From an uncultured Sphingomonas sp. (GTDB lineage: Bacteria; Pseudomonadota; Alphaproteobacteria; Sphingomonadales; Sphingomonadaceae), in contig NZ_CAJYHX010000028.1 in assembly GCF_913774285.1 (NCBI RefSeq), positions 186,001 to 250,000 on the forward strand: a DNA stretch of 64,000 nucleotides, given 5' to 3'. Positions 45,816 through 55,878 of this stretch are shown in pieces (position 1 is the stretch's first letter; the number at the start of each line of letters is the position of its first letter). A program made the position numbers and the translations under genes. The notes under the pieces are model-generated. The model did not search any database. It was not told the DNA's origin and was given only the letters and a program-made list of their open reading frames with translations.

Positions 45816-48347
45816 ATGGCGTCTCGCTTCAATCCCTTGAAGGCGGACGCGGCGTGGCAGAAGGCGTGGGAGGAAAACCGCACCTTCGCCGCCCGCGACG
45901 ATTCGCCCAAGCCGAAGTCCTATGTGCTCGAGATGTTCCCCTATCCCTCGGGGCGCATCCATATGGGCCATGTGCGCAACTACACGATGGGCGACGTGCT
46001 GGCGCGTTTCCGCCGGATGAAGGGCATGGAAGTGCTGCATCCGATGGGCTGGGACGCCTTCGGCATGCCCGCCGAAAATGCCGCGATGGAAAAGAAGGTC
46101 CATCCCGGCGCCTGGACTCGCCAGAACATCGCGACGATGAAGGCGCAGCTCAAGCGCCTGGGCTTCGCGCTCGACTGGACGCGCGAGATCGCCACCTGCG
46201 AGCCTGACTATTACGGCCAGGAACAGGCGCTGTTCCTCGACCTCTATGAGGCCGGCCTCGTCTATCGCAAGGAAAGCGCGGTCAACTGGGACCCCGTCGA
46301 CATGACCGTGCTCGCCAACGAGCAGGTGATCGACGGGCGCGGCTGGCGCTCGGGCGCCTTGGTCGAGCGGCGCAAGCTCAACCAGTGGTTCCTAAAGATC
46401 ACCGATTTCGCCGATGACCTGCTCGAAGGGCTGAAGGGCCTCGAGCATTGGCCGGACAAGGTGAAGCTGATGCAGGAAAACTGGATCGGCAAATCCGAGG
46501 GCCTGCAGTTCACCTGGTCGCTGTCCAACGGCGAAGGGCTGACCGTCTACACCACGCGGCCCGACACGATCTTCGGCGCGAGCTTCGTCGCGATCGCGGC
46601 GGACCATCCGATCGCGCAAGCCCTCGCCGCGGGCAATCCGGAAGTCCAGGCGTTCATCGAGCGTTGCAAGCAGGGCGGCACCACCGCAGCCGAGCTGGAG
46701 ACGCAGGAAAAGCTCGGCTGGAATACCGGGCTCACCGCGCAGCACCCGTTCGACGCGAGCTGGCAGGTGCCGGTCTATATCGCGAACTTCGTGCTGATGG
46801 ATTACGGCACCGGCGCCGTGTTCGGCGTGCCGGCACATGACCAGCGCGACTTCGAATTCGCGACCAAGTACGATCTGCCGATCCGCCGCGTCGTCTCCGA
46901 AGGCGACAAGACCGAGTCGAAGTTCGACGGCACCGAGGCCTATACCGGCCCCGGCACGCTGGTGAACTCGCACTTCCTCGACGGCCTCGACGTCGTCGAT
47001 GCGAAGCGCGAAGTCATCCGCCGCGCCGAAGAGGGCGGCTGGGGCACCGGCAGCACCGTGTGGCGCCTGCGCGACTGGGGCGTCAGCCGCCAGCGCTATT
47101 GGGGCACCCCGATCCCGATCATCCATTGCGAGGATTGCGGCCCCGTCGGCGTGCCAAAGGACCAGCTGCCGGTCTCGCTCCCCGAGGACGTCTCGTTCGA
47201 CGTGCCCGGCAACCCGCTGGATCGCCACCCGACGTGGAAGCATGTCGACTGCCCGAAGTGCGGCAAGCCCGCGCGGCGCGAGACCGACACGCTCGACACC
47301 TTCGTCGATTCGAGCTGGTATTTCCTCCGCTTCGCCAGCCAGCCTGCGGACAAGCCGTTCGACAAGGGGGTGGCCGAGCAGTGGTTGCCGGTCGGCCAGT
47401 ATATCGGCGGCGTCGAGCACGCGATCCTGCACCTGCTCTATGCGCGCTTCTTCACCCGGGCGCTGCGCCACATCGGCCGCATCGACGTGGCCGAGCCGTT
47501 TGCCGGGTTGTTCACCCAGGGCATGGTCACCCACGCCAGCTATTATCAGCTCGAAGAGCATGAGGGGCTGGAGCGGAAGGTCTATTTCGAACCGTCTCAG
47601 GTGTCGTTCCGCGCGGACGGATCGGCCTATCTGACCGACACCGGCGCGGAGGTTACCGTCGGTCGCGTCGAGAAGATGTCGAAGTCGAAGAAGAACACCG
47701 TCGACCCGACCGAGATCGTCGACCAGTATGGCGCCGACGCGACCCGCTGGTTCGTGCTTTCCGACAGCCCGCCCGAGCGCGACCTGGAATGGAGCGAGAG
47801 CGGCATCGAAGGCGCCTGGCGCTTCGTCAACCGCTTGTGGCGCCTGTTCGACGGGCTGGAGCAGGCTGAAGGCGAGGACAAGGATCTCGACCGCAAGCTC
47901 CACCGCACGATCGCCGGCGTCGCCGAGGATATCGAGGCGCTGACCTTCAACAAGGCCGTCGCCAAGCTCTACGAGCTGACCGCGGCGATCGAGAAGGCCA
48001 AGCCCTCCGCCTCGCGCAGCGCCGCGATCCGCGCGCTGGTCCGCATCGTGGCGCCGATGGTGCCGCACATCGCCGAAGAGGCTTGGGCGGCGATGGGCGA
48101 AACCGGGATGATCGCCGATGCCGAATGGCCGGCGGTCGATCCGGCGCTGCTCGTCGACGACGAGGTGACGATCGCGGTGCAGGTCAACGGCAAGCTGCGC
48201 GATACGCTGGTGATGCCGAAGGGCGCGGCCAAGGACGTGGTCGAGGCCGCGGCACTTGCGTCGGACAAGATCGTTCGGCTGCTCGAAGGCAACGCACCGC
48301 GCAAGATCATCGTGGTGCCCGATCGATTGGTGAACATCGTCGCATGA
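45816..48347 (+). CDS. leuS: Leucyl-tRNA synthetase
   Basis: This enzyme charges tRNA-Leu. The 843-residue class I synthetase has the HIGH motif in [19 protein letters not shown], the editing domain ([28 protein letters not shown]), the KMSKS motif [14 protein letters not shown] and the C-terminal anticodon and EPIIA-like domains. ATG 45816 matches homologues; the frame upstream is the DUF3576 gene's shadow. Its stop overlaps lptE by four bases (ATGA). Confidence 0.97.
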   Translation: MASRFNPLKADAAWQKAWEENRTFAARDDSPKPKSYVLEMFPYPSGRIHMGHVRNYTMGDVLARFRRMKGMEVLHPMGWDAFGMPAENAAMEKKVHPGAWTRQNIATMKAQLKRLGFALDWTREIATCEPDYYGQEQALFLDLYEAGLVYRKESAVNWDPVDMTVLANEQVIDGRGWRSGALVERRKLNQWFLKITDFADDLLEGLKGLEHWPDKVKLMQENWIGKSEGLQFTWSLSNGEGLTVYTTRPDTIFGASFVAIAADHPIAQALAAGNPEVQAFIERCKQGGTTAAELETQEKLGWNTGLTAQHPFDASWQVPVYIANFVLMDYGTGAVFGVPAHDQRDFEFATKYDLPIRRVVSEGDKTESKFDGTEAYTGPGTLVNSHFLDGLDVVDAKREVIRRAEEGGWGTGSTVWRLRDWGVSRQRYWGTPIPIIHCEDCGPVGVPKDQLPVSLPEDVSFDVPGNPLDRHPTWKHVDCPKCGKPARRETDTLDTFVDSSWYFLRFASQPADKPFDKGVAEQWLPVGQYIGGVEHAILHLLYARFFTRALRHIGRIDVAEPFAGLFTQGMVTHASYYQLEEHEGLERKVYFEPSQVSFRADGSAYLTDTGAEVTVGRVEKMSKSKKNTVDPTEIVDQYGADATRWFVLSDSPPERDLEWSESGIEGAWRFVNRLWRLFDGLEQAEGEDKDLDRKLHRTIAGVAEDIEALTFNKAVAKLYELTAAIEKAKPSASRSAAIRALVRIVAPMVPHIAEEAWAAMGETGMIADAEWPAVDPALLVDDEVTIAVQVNGKLRDTLVMPKGAAKDVVEAAALASDKIVRLLEGNAPRKIIVVPDRLVNIVA

Positions 48348-48847
48348 ACAAGACCGTCGCCCTGCTCGCCCCCCTCGCCTTCGCGCTCTCCGCGTGCGGG
48401 CTGCATCCGATGTACCAGGGGGGCAGCGGCGGGGCGGTGGCGACGACGCTTTCGGCGGTCGAGGTCGCGCCGATCCAAGGCCAGTCGGGCTGGCTCGTGG
48501 CCAACGCGCTCAAGGACCGGCTGGCGAACAAGGACGGCGCGGCGGCCTATCGGCTCGAAGTGAAGCTGGACGACCAGATCATCGGCCTGGGCGTGCGGCG
48601 CGACGACTCGGTGTCACGCGAGCGGCGGACGCTGCGCGCGCGCTACCAGCTGATCGACCTGCGCAATGGCCAGGTGGTGCTGGATGCCACCGCCGGATCG
48701 GACGCGGGCATCGACGTGGTCGGCTCCGAATATGCCACGATCGCCGCGGAGAAGTCGGCGCTCGAGCGGCTCTCGGGCATCGTCGCCGACCAGATCGTCG
48801 CGCGGCTGGCGCGGACGGTGCGCGAAGGCGGCGCGCGGCCCAAGTGA
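48344..48847 (+). CDS. lptE: LPS-assembly lipoprotein LptE
   Basis: LptE plugs the LptD barrel for lipopolysaccharide insertion. The 167-residue lipoprotein has signal [12 protein letters not shown] (Cys18), then [29 protein letters not shown] and [20 protein letters not shown]. Identification rests on the position between leuS and holA and the LptE pattern. It overlaps both neighbours by four bases. Confidence 0.88.
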   Translation: MNKTVALLAPLAFALSACGLHPMYQGGSGGAVATTLSAVEVAPIQGQSGWLVANALKDRLANKDGAAAYRLEVKLDDQIIGLGVRRDDSVSRERRTLRARYQLIDLRNGQVVLDATAGSDAGIDVVGSEYATIAAEKSALERLSGIVADQIVARLARTVREGGARPK

Positions 48848-49866
48848 AGGCCAATGCGGGCCAGATCCGCGCGGCGGTAGAAGCGCCCAGGCCCGATACC
48901 CGCCTCTATCTGCTCCACGGCCCCGACGAAGCGGGCGCCGCCGATCTCGCCCAGCGGCTCGGCAAGGCGCTGGGGCCGGAGGTCGAGCGCATCGACATCG
49001 ACATGAAGATGCTGCGCGACCAGCCCGGCATTCTGGCCGACGAGGCGGCGTCGCTCTCGCTGTTCGGGGGCGCGCGATACATCCGCGTGCAGGGTATCGA
49101 GGAAGGCGCGGCCGAGGCGATCGCGCTGCTGCTCGGCGCCGAGCGCGCGGGCAATCCGGTGGTCGCGATCGGGCCGAACCTCAAGACCAGCGGCAAGCTG
49201 GTGAAGGCAGCGATCGCCGCGCCCACGGCCATGGCCTTCGCCTGCTATGTCCCGGAAGGCGCGGGTGCCGCGCAGCTGGCGGGCACGATCGCGCGCGAAC
49301 ATGGCCTGCGCCTCACCGGCGACGTGCCGCACCGGCTGGCGCTGGCCTCGGCGGGCGACCGCGCGGTGCTGACCCGCGAGATCGAGAAGCTGGCGCTGTT
49401 CCTCGACGCCGATCCCAAACATCCGCGCGATGCGGACGGCGCCGCGCTCGATGCGATCGGCGCGGATCTGGGCGAAGGCGAGCTGTTCGGCGCGATCGAG
49501 GCGGTGCTCGACGGGCGCGTGGCGGAGGTGGGCGAGGAGCTGGCCAAGCTCGGCGAAGGCGGCGGCTCGGCGATTCCCTTGATGCGCCAGCTGGTCCGCC
49601 GGTTGATGACGCTCGCCGAACTGCGCGCCGAGATGGACCAGGGCGCCAGCGTCGACGACGCGATGGAGCGCCACCGCGTGTTCTTCAAGGAACGCCCCGC
49701 GACGGGGCGGGCGCTGCGCCGCTGGTCCGCGCCGCAGATCGCCCGCGCGATCGAGCGGGTGCGGACGGCCGAGCGGGCGATGATGTCCTCGGGTAGCGCG
49801 GGGGAGTTGCTGGCGGAGGTGGAGTGCGTGGCAATCGCGCGAGCCGCGGCACGAGCCAAGGGCTAG
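48844..49866 (+). CDS. holA: DNA polymerase III subunit delta
   Basis: Delta opens the sliding clamp within the clamp loader. The 340 residues show RLYLLHGPDEAGAADLAQRL, IDIDMKMLRDQPGIL, ASLSLFGGARYIRVQG, LTREIEKLALFLDAD and a C-terminal helical domain (GSAIPLMRQLVRRLMTLAEL). The start is GTG 48844, overlapping the lptE stop (GTGA). It ends the operon before a paired-hairpin element. Confidence 0.92.
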   Translation: MKANAGQIRAAVEAPRPDTRLYLLHGPDEAGAADLAQRLGKALGPEVERIDIDMKMLRDQPGILADEAASLSLFGGARYIRVQGIEEGAAEAIALLLGAERAGNPVVAIGPNLKTSGKLVKAAIAAPTAMAFACYVPEGAGAAQLAGTIAREHGLRLTGDVPHRLALASAGDRAVLTREIEKLALFLDADPKHPRDADGAALDAIGADLGEGELFGAIEAVLDGRVAEVGEELAKLGEGGGSAIPLMRQLVRRLMTLAELRAEMDQGASVDDAMERHRVFFKERPATGRALRRWSAPQIARAIERVRTAERAMMSSGSAGELLAEVECVAIARAAARAKG

Positions 49867-49877
49867 CAGCATGCGCT

Positions 49878-49976
49878 CCCCTCCCGCTTGCGGGAGGGGT
49901 CGGGGGAGGGGCTGGATCGCAGCAGCACTTCTTCCACGTCGGTCCCTCCCTTAGCCCCGCCCGCAAGTGGGAGGGG
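49878..49976. repeat. BIME-like hairpin pair after holA
   Basis: The left element CCCCTCCCGC-TT-GCGGGAGGGG (49878-49899) is identical to the one at 14692. The right element (49955-49976) is a slightly degenerate inverted partner. It separates holA from the co-directional GH115 gene and may act as terminator or mRNA-end stabiliser. Confidence 0.8.
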
Positions 49977-50029
49977 AACGTTTGCTCAAAGGCATTCCCT
50001 TCCGCCGCTGCCCATGCTTCAACCGCGGC

Positions 50030-52777
50030 ATGCGTCATCTCGCCCTGCCCGCTCTCCTCGCCCTTCCCCTCGCCGCGCACGCCCAGCAGGCGGTGCTGTT
50101 CGACGGCCGTACCACCGCGACCATCGTCCATGACGATGCGACCTCGGCGAAGCTCGCCGGCGAACTGCTCGCCCGCGACATCGGCAAGCGCGCGGGCAAG
50201 ACGCCGCTGGTAGCAAGCGACCTTGCCGCCTGCGGCAAGCTCTGCGTCGTCATCGGCCAGAAGGACTCCGCCCTCGTCCGCGCCGTCGCCGCCGATACGA
50301 AGGTCAATCTCACCGCGCTGGACGGCCAGTGGGAACGCTATATCCGCGTCCTCGCTCCCTCGAAGCAGCACCCCGGCCGGTCCTACCTGCTGATCGCCGG
50401 CTCGGACCAACGCGGCGCGATCTGGGGCACGGTGGACCTCAGCCGCGCGATCGGCATCTCGGCCTGGGAATGGTGGGCGGACGTGGCGCCGCGCCATGCC
50501 GATCGGCTGGTGGTCGACGGCCGCCGCCTGCTCTCCGACGCGCCCTCGGTCCAGTATCGCGGCATCTTCCTCAACGACGAGGATTGGGGCCTCCAGCCCT
50601 GGGCGGCCAAGACCTATGAGCCCGAGACCGGCGATTTCGGCCCCAAGACCTACGCGAAGGTGTTCGAGCTGATGTGGCGGCTCAAGGCCAACCTGATCTG
50701 GCCGGCGATGCACGAGAGCACCAAGCCCTTCTACCAAATCCCCGGCAATGCCGAGATGGCGAAGGCGTACGGCATCGTCGTCGGCACCTCCCATGCCGAG
50801 CCGATGCTGCGCAACAACGTCCGCGAGTGGGACGAGAAGGCGGAGGGCCCCTTCAACTTCTTCACCAATCGCGACCGCATGGTCGACTATTGGCGCCGCC
50901 GGGTGGACGACGTGAAGGCGTATGAGAACGTCTATACGATCGGTCTGCGCGGCAAGCACGATTCCGCACTGGAGGGCGCCAAGAGCCCCGAACAGGCGCT
51001 CGCCGCCACCACCCAGGCGATCGACCTGCAGCGCGGGCTGCTCGCCACCGCGCAGGGCAAGCCGGCCGATCAGATCCCGCAGGTGCTGACCCTCTACAAG
51101 GAAGTGCTCGACGTCTATCGTAGCGGGCTGAAGGTGCCCGAAGACGTGACGCTCGTCTGGCCCGAGGACAATTACGGCTATCTCGGCCAGCTGCCCACCG
51201 CCGCCGAGCGCGCGCGGAAAGGAGGCTCCGGCCTCTACTATCACATCAGCTATTGGGGCCGGCCGCACGACTATCTGTGGCTCGCGACCACCCACCCCGC
51301 ACTGATCCGCGAGCAGCTCGACCGCGCCTGGCAGACCGGCACGCGGAAACTCTGGGTCGTCAATGTCGGCGACATCAAGCCGGGCGAGGTGCTGACGAGC
51401 TATTTCCTCGATGTCGCCTTCGACGCCAAGCTTCTCAACAAGCCCGTGCGCGCGCAGCTCACCGACTGGGCCAGGGAGCAGTTCGGCGCGCAGGGCGCCC
51501 CCGTCGCCGACGTCCTCATGGACTATTATGACCTCGCCTGGGAGCGGAAGCCCGAGTTCATGGGCTTCAGCACCGTCGAGCCCGAAACCCCGATCCGCAT
51601 CGGCGACTATGTCCGCTCGGGCGGGGACGAGGCACAGGCGCGGATCGCCCGCTACCAAACGCTGCTCGACAAGGCGGAAGCGCTGTCCGCAACCATGCCC
51701 GCCGACCGCCGCGACGCCTTCTTCCAGCTGGTGCTCTACCCCGTTCGGGGCGCGGCCAAGCTCAACGAGCGCAACCTCAAGCTCGATCTCGCCGCGCTGT
51801 ACGCGCGTCAGGGGCGTGCCAGCGCCAATGCGCTCGCGGACCAGGCCCGCGCCGCGCACCAGATCATCGTCGCCGACACCGCCGCCTACAATGCCCAGAA
51901 CGGCGGCAAGTGGCGCGGCATCATGGACATGGCCCCGCGCCAGCTCGCCGTCTTCGCCGAGCCGCCCTACCCCAAGATCGACCTCGCGCCCGCCGCCCCC
52001 TGCGGTGCCGATGCCCGCGCGCTCGCCTTCGCGCCCGGCAAGCCGGAAACGCGCACCATGACCGTCTATGGCAAGGGCGCGGTGAGCGACTGGAAGGTCG
52101 AAGGGCTGGAAGGCGTCGAACTCTCCGCCCGGTCGGGGAGGCTCGATGCGCGCAACGGCTACGAAATGCGCGTCGCCGTGAAGTATGACGGCAAGGGCGC
52201 CATCGCCGCGGGCAAGATCCGCTGCAACGGCGCGATGGTCTATCTGGAGCCGGTGCTGCAGCCCTTCCCCGCCGGCGATGCGACGCCCGAGGTCAACCAC
52301 ATCATCTCGCTCACCCCGGCCGACCTGAACCTCGCCGGTACGCCCTGGGAGCGGATCGCCGAACTAGGCTCGCGCGGCGCTGTGCTGCGCAGCAAGTTCG
52401 ACCTGCCCTCCAGCGACAAGGCGGATGCCGCCGCTCCGCTCGTCCTGCCTTTCGTGCTGGGCAACAAGGGCGACGCCGAGCTGAAGGTGGTCGGCCTTCC
52501 GGTCCACGCCCTCACCTCCGCCAACAAGCTGCGCATCGGCGTGCGGGTGGATGGCGGCGCGATCACCGTGCTCGACTATGAGACCCATGGCCGCAGCGAC
52601 GAGTGGAAGGCCAATGTCCTCTCCAACACCGCCGTGCGCACCCTCAAGCTGGGCCTGCTCGCCGCGGGCCCGCACCGGATCGAGGTCTTCGCGATGGACC
52701 CGGGCTTCCTGCTCGACCGGATCGATGTGCGCCTGGACGGCGCCCCCGATTATTACGGCGCGCCGCCGACCCGCTGA
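50030..52777 (+). CDS. Exported glycoside hydrolase family 115 protein (alpha-glucuronidase-like)
   Basis: The 915-residue protein has a signal peptide (LPALLALPLAAHAQQ, cleavage near 18). It shows the GH115 pattern: ERYIRVLAPSKQ, SDQRGAIWGTVDLSRAIG, YRGIFLNDEDWGLQPWAAKT, RLKANLIWPAMHESTKPF, LVWPEDNYGYLGQLPT and GLYYHISYWGRPHDYLWLAT, then a C-terminal beta-sandwich region. GH115 removes (4-O-methyl)glucuronic acid from xylan. The start at 50030 gives the signal sequence directly. No xylanase or TonB receptor adjoins; the nearest partner is the convergent esterase, whose end overlaps it by 25 bases. Confidence 0.87.
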   Translation: MRHLALPALLALPLAAHAQQAVLFDGRTTATIVHDDATSAKLAGELLARDIGKRAGKTPLVASDLAACGKLCVVIGQKDSALVRAVAADTKVNLTALDGQWERYIRVLAPSKQHPGRSYLLIAGSDQRGAIWGTVDLSRAIGISAWEWWADVAPRHADRLVVDGRRLLSDAPSVQYRGIFLNDEDWGLQPWAAKTYEPETGDFGPKTYAKVFELMWRLKANLIWPAMHESTKPFYQIPGNAEMAKAYGIVVGTSHAEPMLRNNVREWDEKAEGPFNFFTNRDRMVDYWRRRVDDVKAYENVYTIGLRGKHDSALEGAKSPEQALAATTQAIDLQRGLLATAQGKPADQIPQVLTLYKEVLDVYRSGLKVPEDVTLVWPEDNYGYLGQLPTAAERARKGGSGLYYHISYWGRPHDYLWLATTHPALIREQLDRAWQTGTRKLWVVNVGDIKPGEVLTSYFLDVAFDAKLLNKPVRAQLTDWAREQFGAQGAPVADVLMDYYDLAWERKPEFMGFSTVEPETPIRIGDYVRSGGDEAQARIARYQTLLDKAEALSATMPADRRDAFFQLVLYPVRGAAKLNERNLKLDLAALYARQGRASANALADQARAAHQIIVADTAAYNAQNGGKWRGIMDMAPRQLAVFAEPPYPKIDLAPAAPCGADARALAFAPGKPETRTMTVYGKGAVSDWKVEGLEGVELSARSGRLDARNGYEMRVAVKYDGKGAIAAGKIRCNGAMVYLEPVLQPFPAGDATPEVNHIISLTPADLNLAGTPWERIAELGSRGAVLRSKFDLPSSDKADAAAPLVLPFVLGNKGDAELKVVGLPVHALTSANKLRIGVRVDGGAITVLDYETHGRSDEWKANVLSNTAVRTLKLGLLAAGPHRIEVFAMDPGFLLDRIDVRLDGAPDYYGAPPTR

Positions 52778-53631
52778 GCCGCGAGCTCGGCGGCGGCGAC
52801 GTCGCGCAGCCGTCGGGCGACCTCGGGGTTGATCCCCAGATCCTCGGCGGCGCGCTCGCGCGGGCCCAGGCTGCGCGGATCGCGGCCGGTGATCGCGCCG
52901 AACTCGACCAGCGCTTCCAGATAATAGCCCTCGGCGCTGGCGTGATACTGGTCCCAGGTCCACAGGCTGAACTGGCCCCAGGCAATGCCGTCATAGGGAT
53001 TGGCATCGGCGAACCCGTCGCGAATCGCGCGGTTCCAGGCGGTGCCGACCGGCAGCACGCCGTGGATGCCGTAACCCGGCGCCAGCCCCAGCCGGTTGGC
53101 CGCGAGCAGGTCTTCCGCCATTCGGTAGATCGACGACCCATGCCAATGGCCGCCCGGCCGATAGGTCTGGTCGGCACGCGACCAAGTCGCGACGAGATCC
53201 ACCTGCGCCGCCGGATTGCGGGCGTGGAACAGCGCCGCCAGCTCGCGCGCCGCCGCGAGGTGCCGGGTGGGATCGCCGGGCCGCTCGGCATCGAGCGTGC
53301 TGAAGCCCTGCAGCACCACCACGTCCCAGCGCCGATCAATCAGCGTGCGGCGGTTGGCGAGGTGCCAGGCGAGATCCTTGCCGGGCGAGGTCTCCAGGCT
53401 CACCTGCCAGTCGAGCCCCGCTTCCACCGCGAAGGTACGGAACAGCGCTGGTACGCCGCCAATGCCCTCGCGGTTGAGGTCGTTCACCCGGTCGGGCCGG
53501 TAGCGCATCACCGGCGAATTGGCACCGAAGGTGAAGCTGTTGCCGACGAACAAAATCGTCTTCGCCGCCGCAGGCAGCGTCCAGAGGAGACAGGCGAGCA
53601 GGAGGGCGAGGCGGCGAGAAAACGTCTGCAT
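52753..53631 (-). CDS. Exported SGNH/DUF4886-type esterase
   Basis: The 292-residue protein has a signal peptide (RRLALLLACLLWTLPAAA). The nucleophile block is TILFVGNSFTFGANSP (Ser32), as in DUF4886/SGNH hydrolases. The C-terminal DQYHASAEGYYLEAL has the Asp-x-x-His arrangement. WDVVVLQGFSTLDAER matches block III. The reaction is likely deacylation of a carbohydrate; with GH115 nearby a xylan side group is plausible but unproven. AAGGAAGG is well placed before ATG 53631. Confidence 0.78.
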   Translation of the reverse strand: MQTFSRRLALLLACLLWTLPAAAKTILFVGNSFTFGANSPVMRYRPDRVNDLNREGIGGVPALFRTFAVEAGLDWQVSLETSPGKDLAWHLANRRTLIDRRWDVVVLQGFSTLDAERPGDPTRHLAAARELAALFHARNPAAQVDLVATWSRADQTYRPGGHWHGSSIYRMAEDLLAANRLGLAPGYGIHGVLPVGTAWNRAIRDGFADANPYDGIAWGQFSLWTWDQYHASAEGYYLEALVEFGAITGRDPRSLGPRERAAEDLGINPEVARRLRDVAAAELAAQRVGGAP

Positions 53632-53688
53632 GTCGCCTTCCTTAGCCGCCCGCATGCCGGTTTCACAATGACTTGGGTCGGAAACGCT

Positions 53689-53703
53689 GTTCCCTATTCG
53701 TTC
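53689..53703 (+). promoter_or_regulatory. LexA (SOS) box of alphaproteobacterial type upstream of dinB
   Basis: GTTC-N7-GTTC (GTTCCCTATTCGTTC) is an exact match to the alphaproteobacterial LexA operator. It ends 21 bases before the dinB ATG, so dinB is probably SOS-induced. Confidence 0.82.
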
Positions 53704-53724
53704 ATCCGGCGGTATATCGGCGCC

Positions 53725-54810
53725 ATGGCCGCGCCGCCCACCCGGAAGATCCTGCATATCGACATGGATGCGTTCTACGCCTCGGTCGAGCAGCGCGACG
53801 ATCCGAGCTTGCGCGGCAAGCCGGTGGCGGTGGGATCGGCGGCGGCGCGCGGCGTGGTCGCGGCGGCGAGCTACGAGGCGCGCACCTTCGGGGTGCGCTC
53901 GGCCCTCCCCTCGGTCACGGCGCTGCGGCGCTGCCCGGACCTGATCTTCGTGCGACCTCGCTTCGACGTGTACAAGGCGGTGTCGCAGCAGATCCACGCG
54001 ATCTTTGCCGACTATACCGATCTGATCCAGCCGCTGTCGCTCGACGAAGCCTATCTCGACGTGACCGAGGATCGCCGTGGGCTCGGCACCGCCTGGGCGA
54101 CCGCGAAGGAGATCCGCGCGCGCATCCTGGCGGAGACCGGCCTCACTGCCTCGGCCGGCGTGTCGTACAACAAGTTCCTCGCCAAGCTCGCCTCGGACCA
54201 TCGCAAGCCCAATGGCCAGTTCGCGGTGACGCCCGAGATGGGCGCCGCCTGGGTGGAGACGCTGCCGGTGTCGCGCTTTCACGGCGTGGGGCCGGTCACC
54301 GCCGCCAAGATGCAGCGGCTGGGGATCGAGACGGGCGCGGATCTGCGCGCCAAGTCGCTCGACTTCCTCCAGCAGCATTTCGGCAGCAGCGCCGAATGGT
54401 ATCACCAGATCGTCCGCGGGATCGACGAACGGCCGGTGAACCCCAATCGCGAGCGCAAGTCCTCGGGATCCGAAACCACCTTCAGCCGCGACCTGACCGA
54501 GGATGCCGAGATCGAGGCCGCGGTACTGGGCCAGGCCGACGATGTATGGGAATGGTGCGAACGCACCCAGGGCTTCGGTCGCACCGCCACGGTGAAGATC
54601 AAATATGCCGATTTCCAGATCATCACCCGCAGCCGCAGCCACACCGCCCCGATCACCAGCCGCGCGCAGCTCCACGCCGCGAGCATCGCGCTGCTGCGAT
54701 CGGTGCTGCCGACGCCCAAGGGCATACGGCTGGTGGGCGTGACGGTCTCCAATTTCGAGCGCGGGCTGGCCGAGCCGCTGCCGCTGTTCGGCCATGCCGA
54801 CATACCGTAA
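53725..54810 (+). CDS. dinB: DNA polymerase IV (Y-family)
   Basis: This is a low-fidelity translesion polymerase. The 361 residues show HIDMDAFYASVEQRDDP, AASYEARTFGVRSA, the catalytic SLDEAYLDVTED, SAGVSYNKFLAKLASDH, the helix-hairpin-helix FHGVGPVTAAKMQRLGI and a little-finger domain. No clear QLxLF clamp motif ends the protein, although PLPLFGHADIP may serve. Start ATG 53725 is chosen because the SOS box lies immediately upstream; the earlier ATG at 53670 would place the operator inside the gene. Confidence 0.95.
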   Translation: MAAPPTRKILHIDMDAFYASVEQRDDPSLRGKPVAVGSAAARGVVAAASYEARTFGVRSALPSVTALRRCPDLIFVRPRFDVYKAVSQQIHAIFADYTDLIQPLSLDEAYLDVTEDRRGLGTAWATAKEIRARILAETGLTASAGVSYNKFLAKLASDHRKPNGQFAVTPEMGAAWVETLPVSRFHGVGPVTAAKMQRLGIETGADLRAKSLDFLQQHFGSSAEWYHQIVRGIDERPVNPNRERKSSGSETTFSRDLTEDAEIEAAVLGQADDVWEWCERTQGFGRTATVKIKYADFQIITRSRSHTAPITSRAQLHAASIALLRSVLPTPKGIRLVGVTVSNFERGLAEPLPLFGHADIP

Positions 54811-54902
54811 CCGGCGCGATTTCAACACCCTCACCCTTTGGGAGCAAGGAACCCAGTCTGCGAGTCGCGCGCTTTCCCGCATCAACGAACAGGGGAAGCA
54901 GC

Positions 54903-55844
54903 ATGGATCCGAAGGGGCGCGACGCGCACAGCCCGTGGACGATGCCATGGGCCGGATGGAAGTCCGTGCTGTGGCGCAGCTGGAACGAGGCGAGCGACGA
55001 CAATATCGGGCTGATTGCCGCCGGCGTGGCGTTCTACGGCTTCCTCGCGCTGGTGCCGCTGCTCGGCGCGGTGGTGCTGAGCTACGGGCTGATCGCCGAT
55101 CCGGTGACGGTGCTGCACGATGTACGCGCGCTCTCCACCATCCTGCCGCGCGACATCGCCGCGGTGGTGGGCGATCAGCTGCTCGGCCTGGTCCACAGCC
55201 CCGATGGCCAGAAGGGCTTCGGCATCCTGATCGCGCTCGCCATCGCGCTGTTCGGCGCGCGCAACGGCGCTGGCGCGATCATCGCCGCGCTCAACATCGC
55301 CTATGAGGAAAAGGAGAAGCGCAACTTCATTTGGGTGAACCTTACCGCCATCGCGATCACCTTCGGCGCGGTGGTCGCGGCAGTGCTCGCGGCGGGCGCG
55401 ATGACTGTCCTTGGCGCACTCGATCACTTCCTGCCCTTCGCGCCCGACGCGCTGCTCGTGCTCGGCAAGATCGCCAGCCATGTGCTGCTGACGCTGGCCG
55501 GCGCCGCGGGGGCGGCGGCGCTCTATCGCTTCGGCCCGTCGCGGGCGAAGCCGCGCTGGACTTGGATCACGCCCGGATCGCTGCTCGCCGCGCTGCTCTG
55601 GCTGGGTCTCACGCTCGGCTTCGGCGCCTATGTCCGCTATATCGGGCGCTTCGATGCGACCTATGGCTCGCTAGGCGCGATTGTCGCCCTGCTCACCTGG
55701 CTGTACCTCTCGTCCTATGTGCTGCTGTTCGGCGCCGAGCTGAACTCGGAGCTGGAGCACCAGACGGCACACGACACCACCACCGGCGCGCCCCAGCCGC
55801 TCGGGCAGCGGCGCGCATGGGTGGCGGACAATGTCGCCGAGTAA
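54903..55844 (+). CDS. YihY/BrkB family inner-membrane protein
   Basis: The 313-residue protein has about six hydrophobic helices (AAGVAFYGFLALVPLLGAVV, LTAIAITFGAVVAAVLAAGA and more) and the family features DDNIGLIAAGVAFY near the start and YGSLGAIVALLTWLYLSSYV with ELNSELE near the end. The family was once called RNase BN in error and has no settled function. AGGGGAA precedes the ATG. It is 92 bases after dinB in the same direction; whether it shares the SOS promoter is unclear. Confidence 0.87.
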   Translation: MDPKGRDAHSPWTMPWAGWKSVLWRSWNEASDDNIGLIAAGVAFYGFLALVPLLGAVVLSYGLIADPVTVLHDVRALSTILPRDIAAVVGDQLLGLVHSPDGQKGFGILIALAIALFGARNGAGAIIAALNIAYEEKEKRNFIWVNLTAIAITFGAVVAAVLAAGAMTVLGALDHFLPFAPDALLVLGKIASHVLLTLAGAAGAAALYRFGPSRAKPRWTWITPGSLLAALLWLGLTLGFGAYVRYIGRFDATYGSLGAIVALLTWLYLSSYVLLFGAELNSELEHQTAHDTTTGAPQPLGQRRAWVADNVAE

Positions 55845-55878
55845 CCCTGCCGCAGCGCATTTTGCCAGCCATCCTTGA

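Noticed and set aside
46392..48068. 558-codon frame opposite leuS
   Set aside because: Shadow of leuS, with no recognisable protein features.
49685..52300. 871-codon frame opposite GH115
   Set aside because: Low-complexity shadow; it also runs across the end of holA.
53673..53724. Longer dinB starting at the ATG at 53670
   Set aside because: It would place the LexA operator inside the coding sequence and add residues absent from the family.
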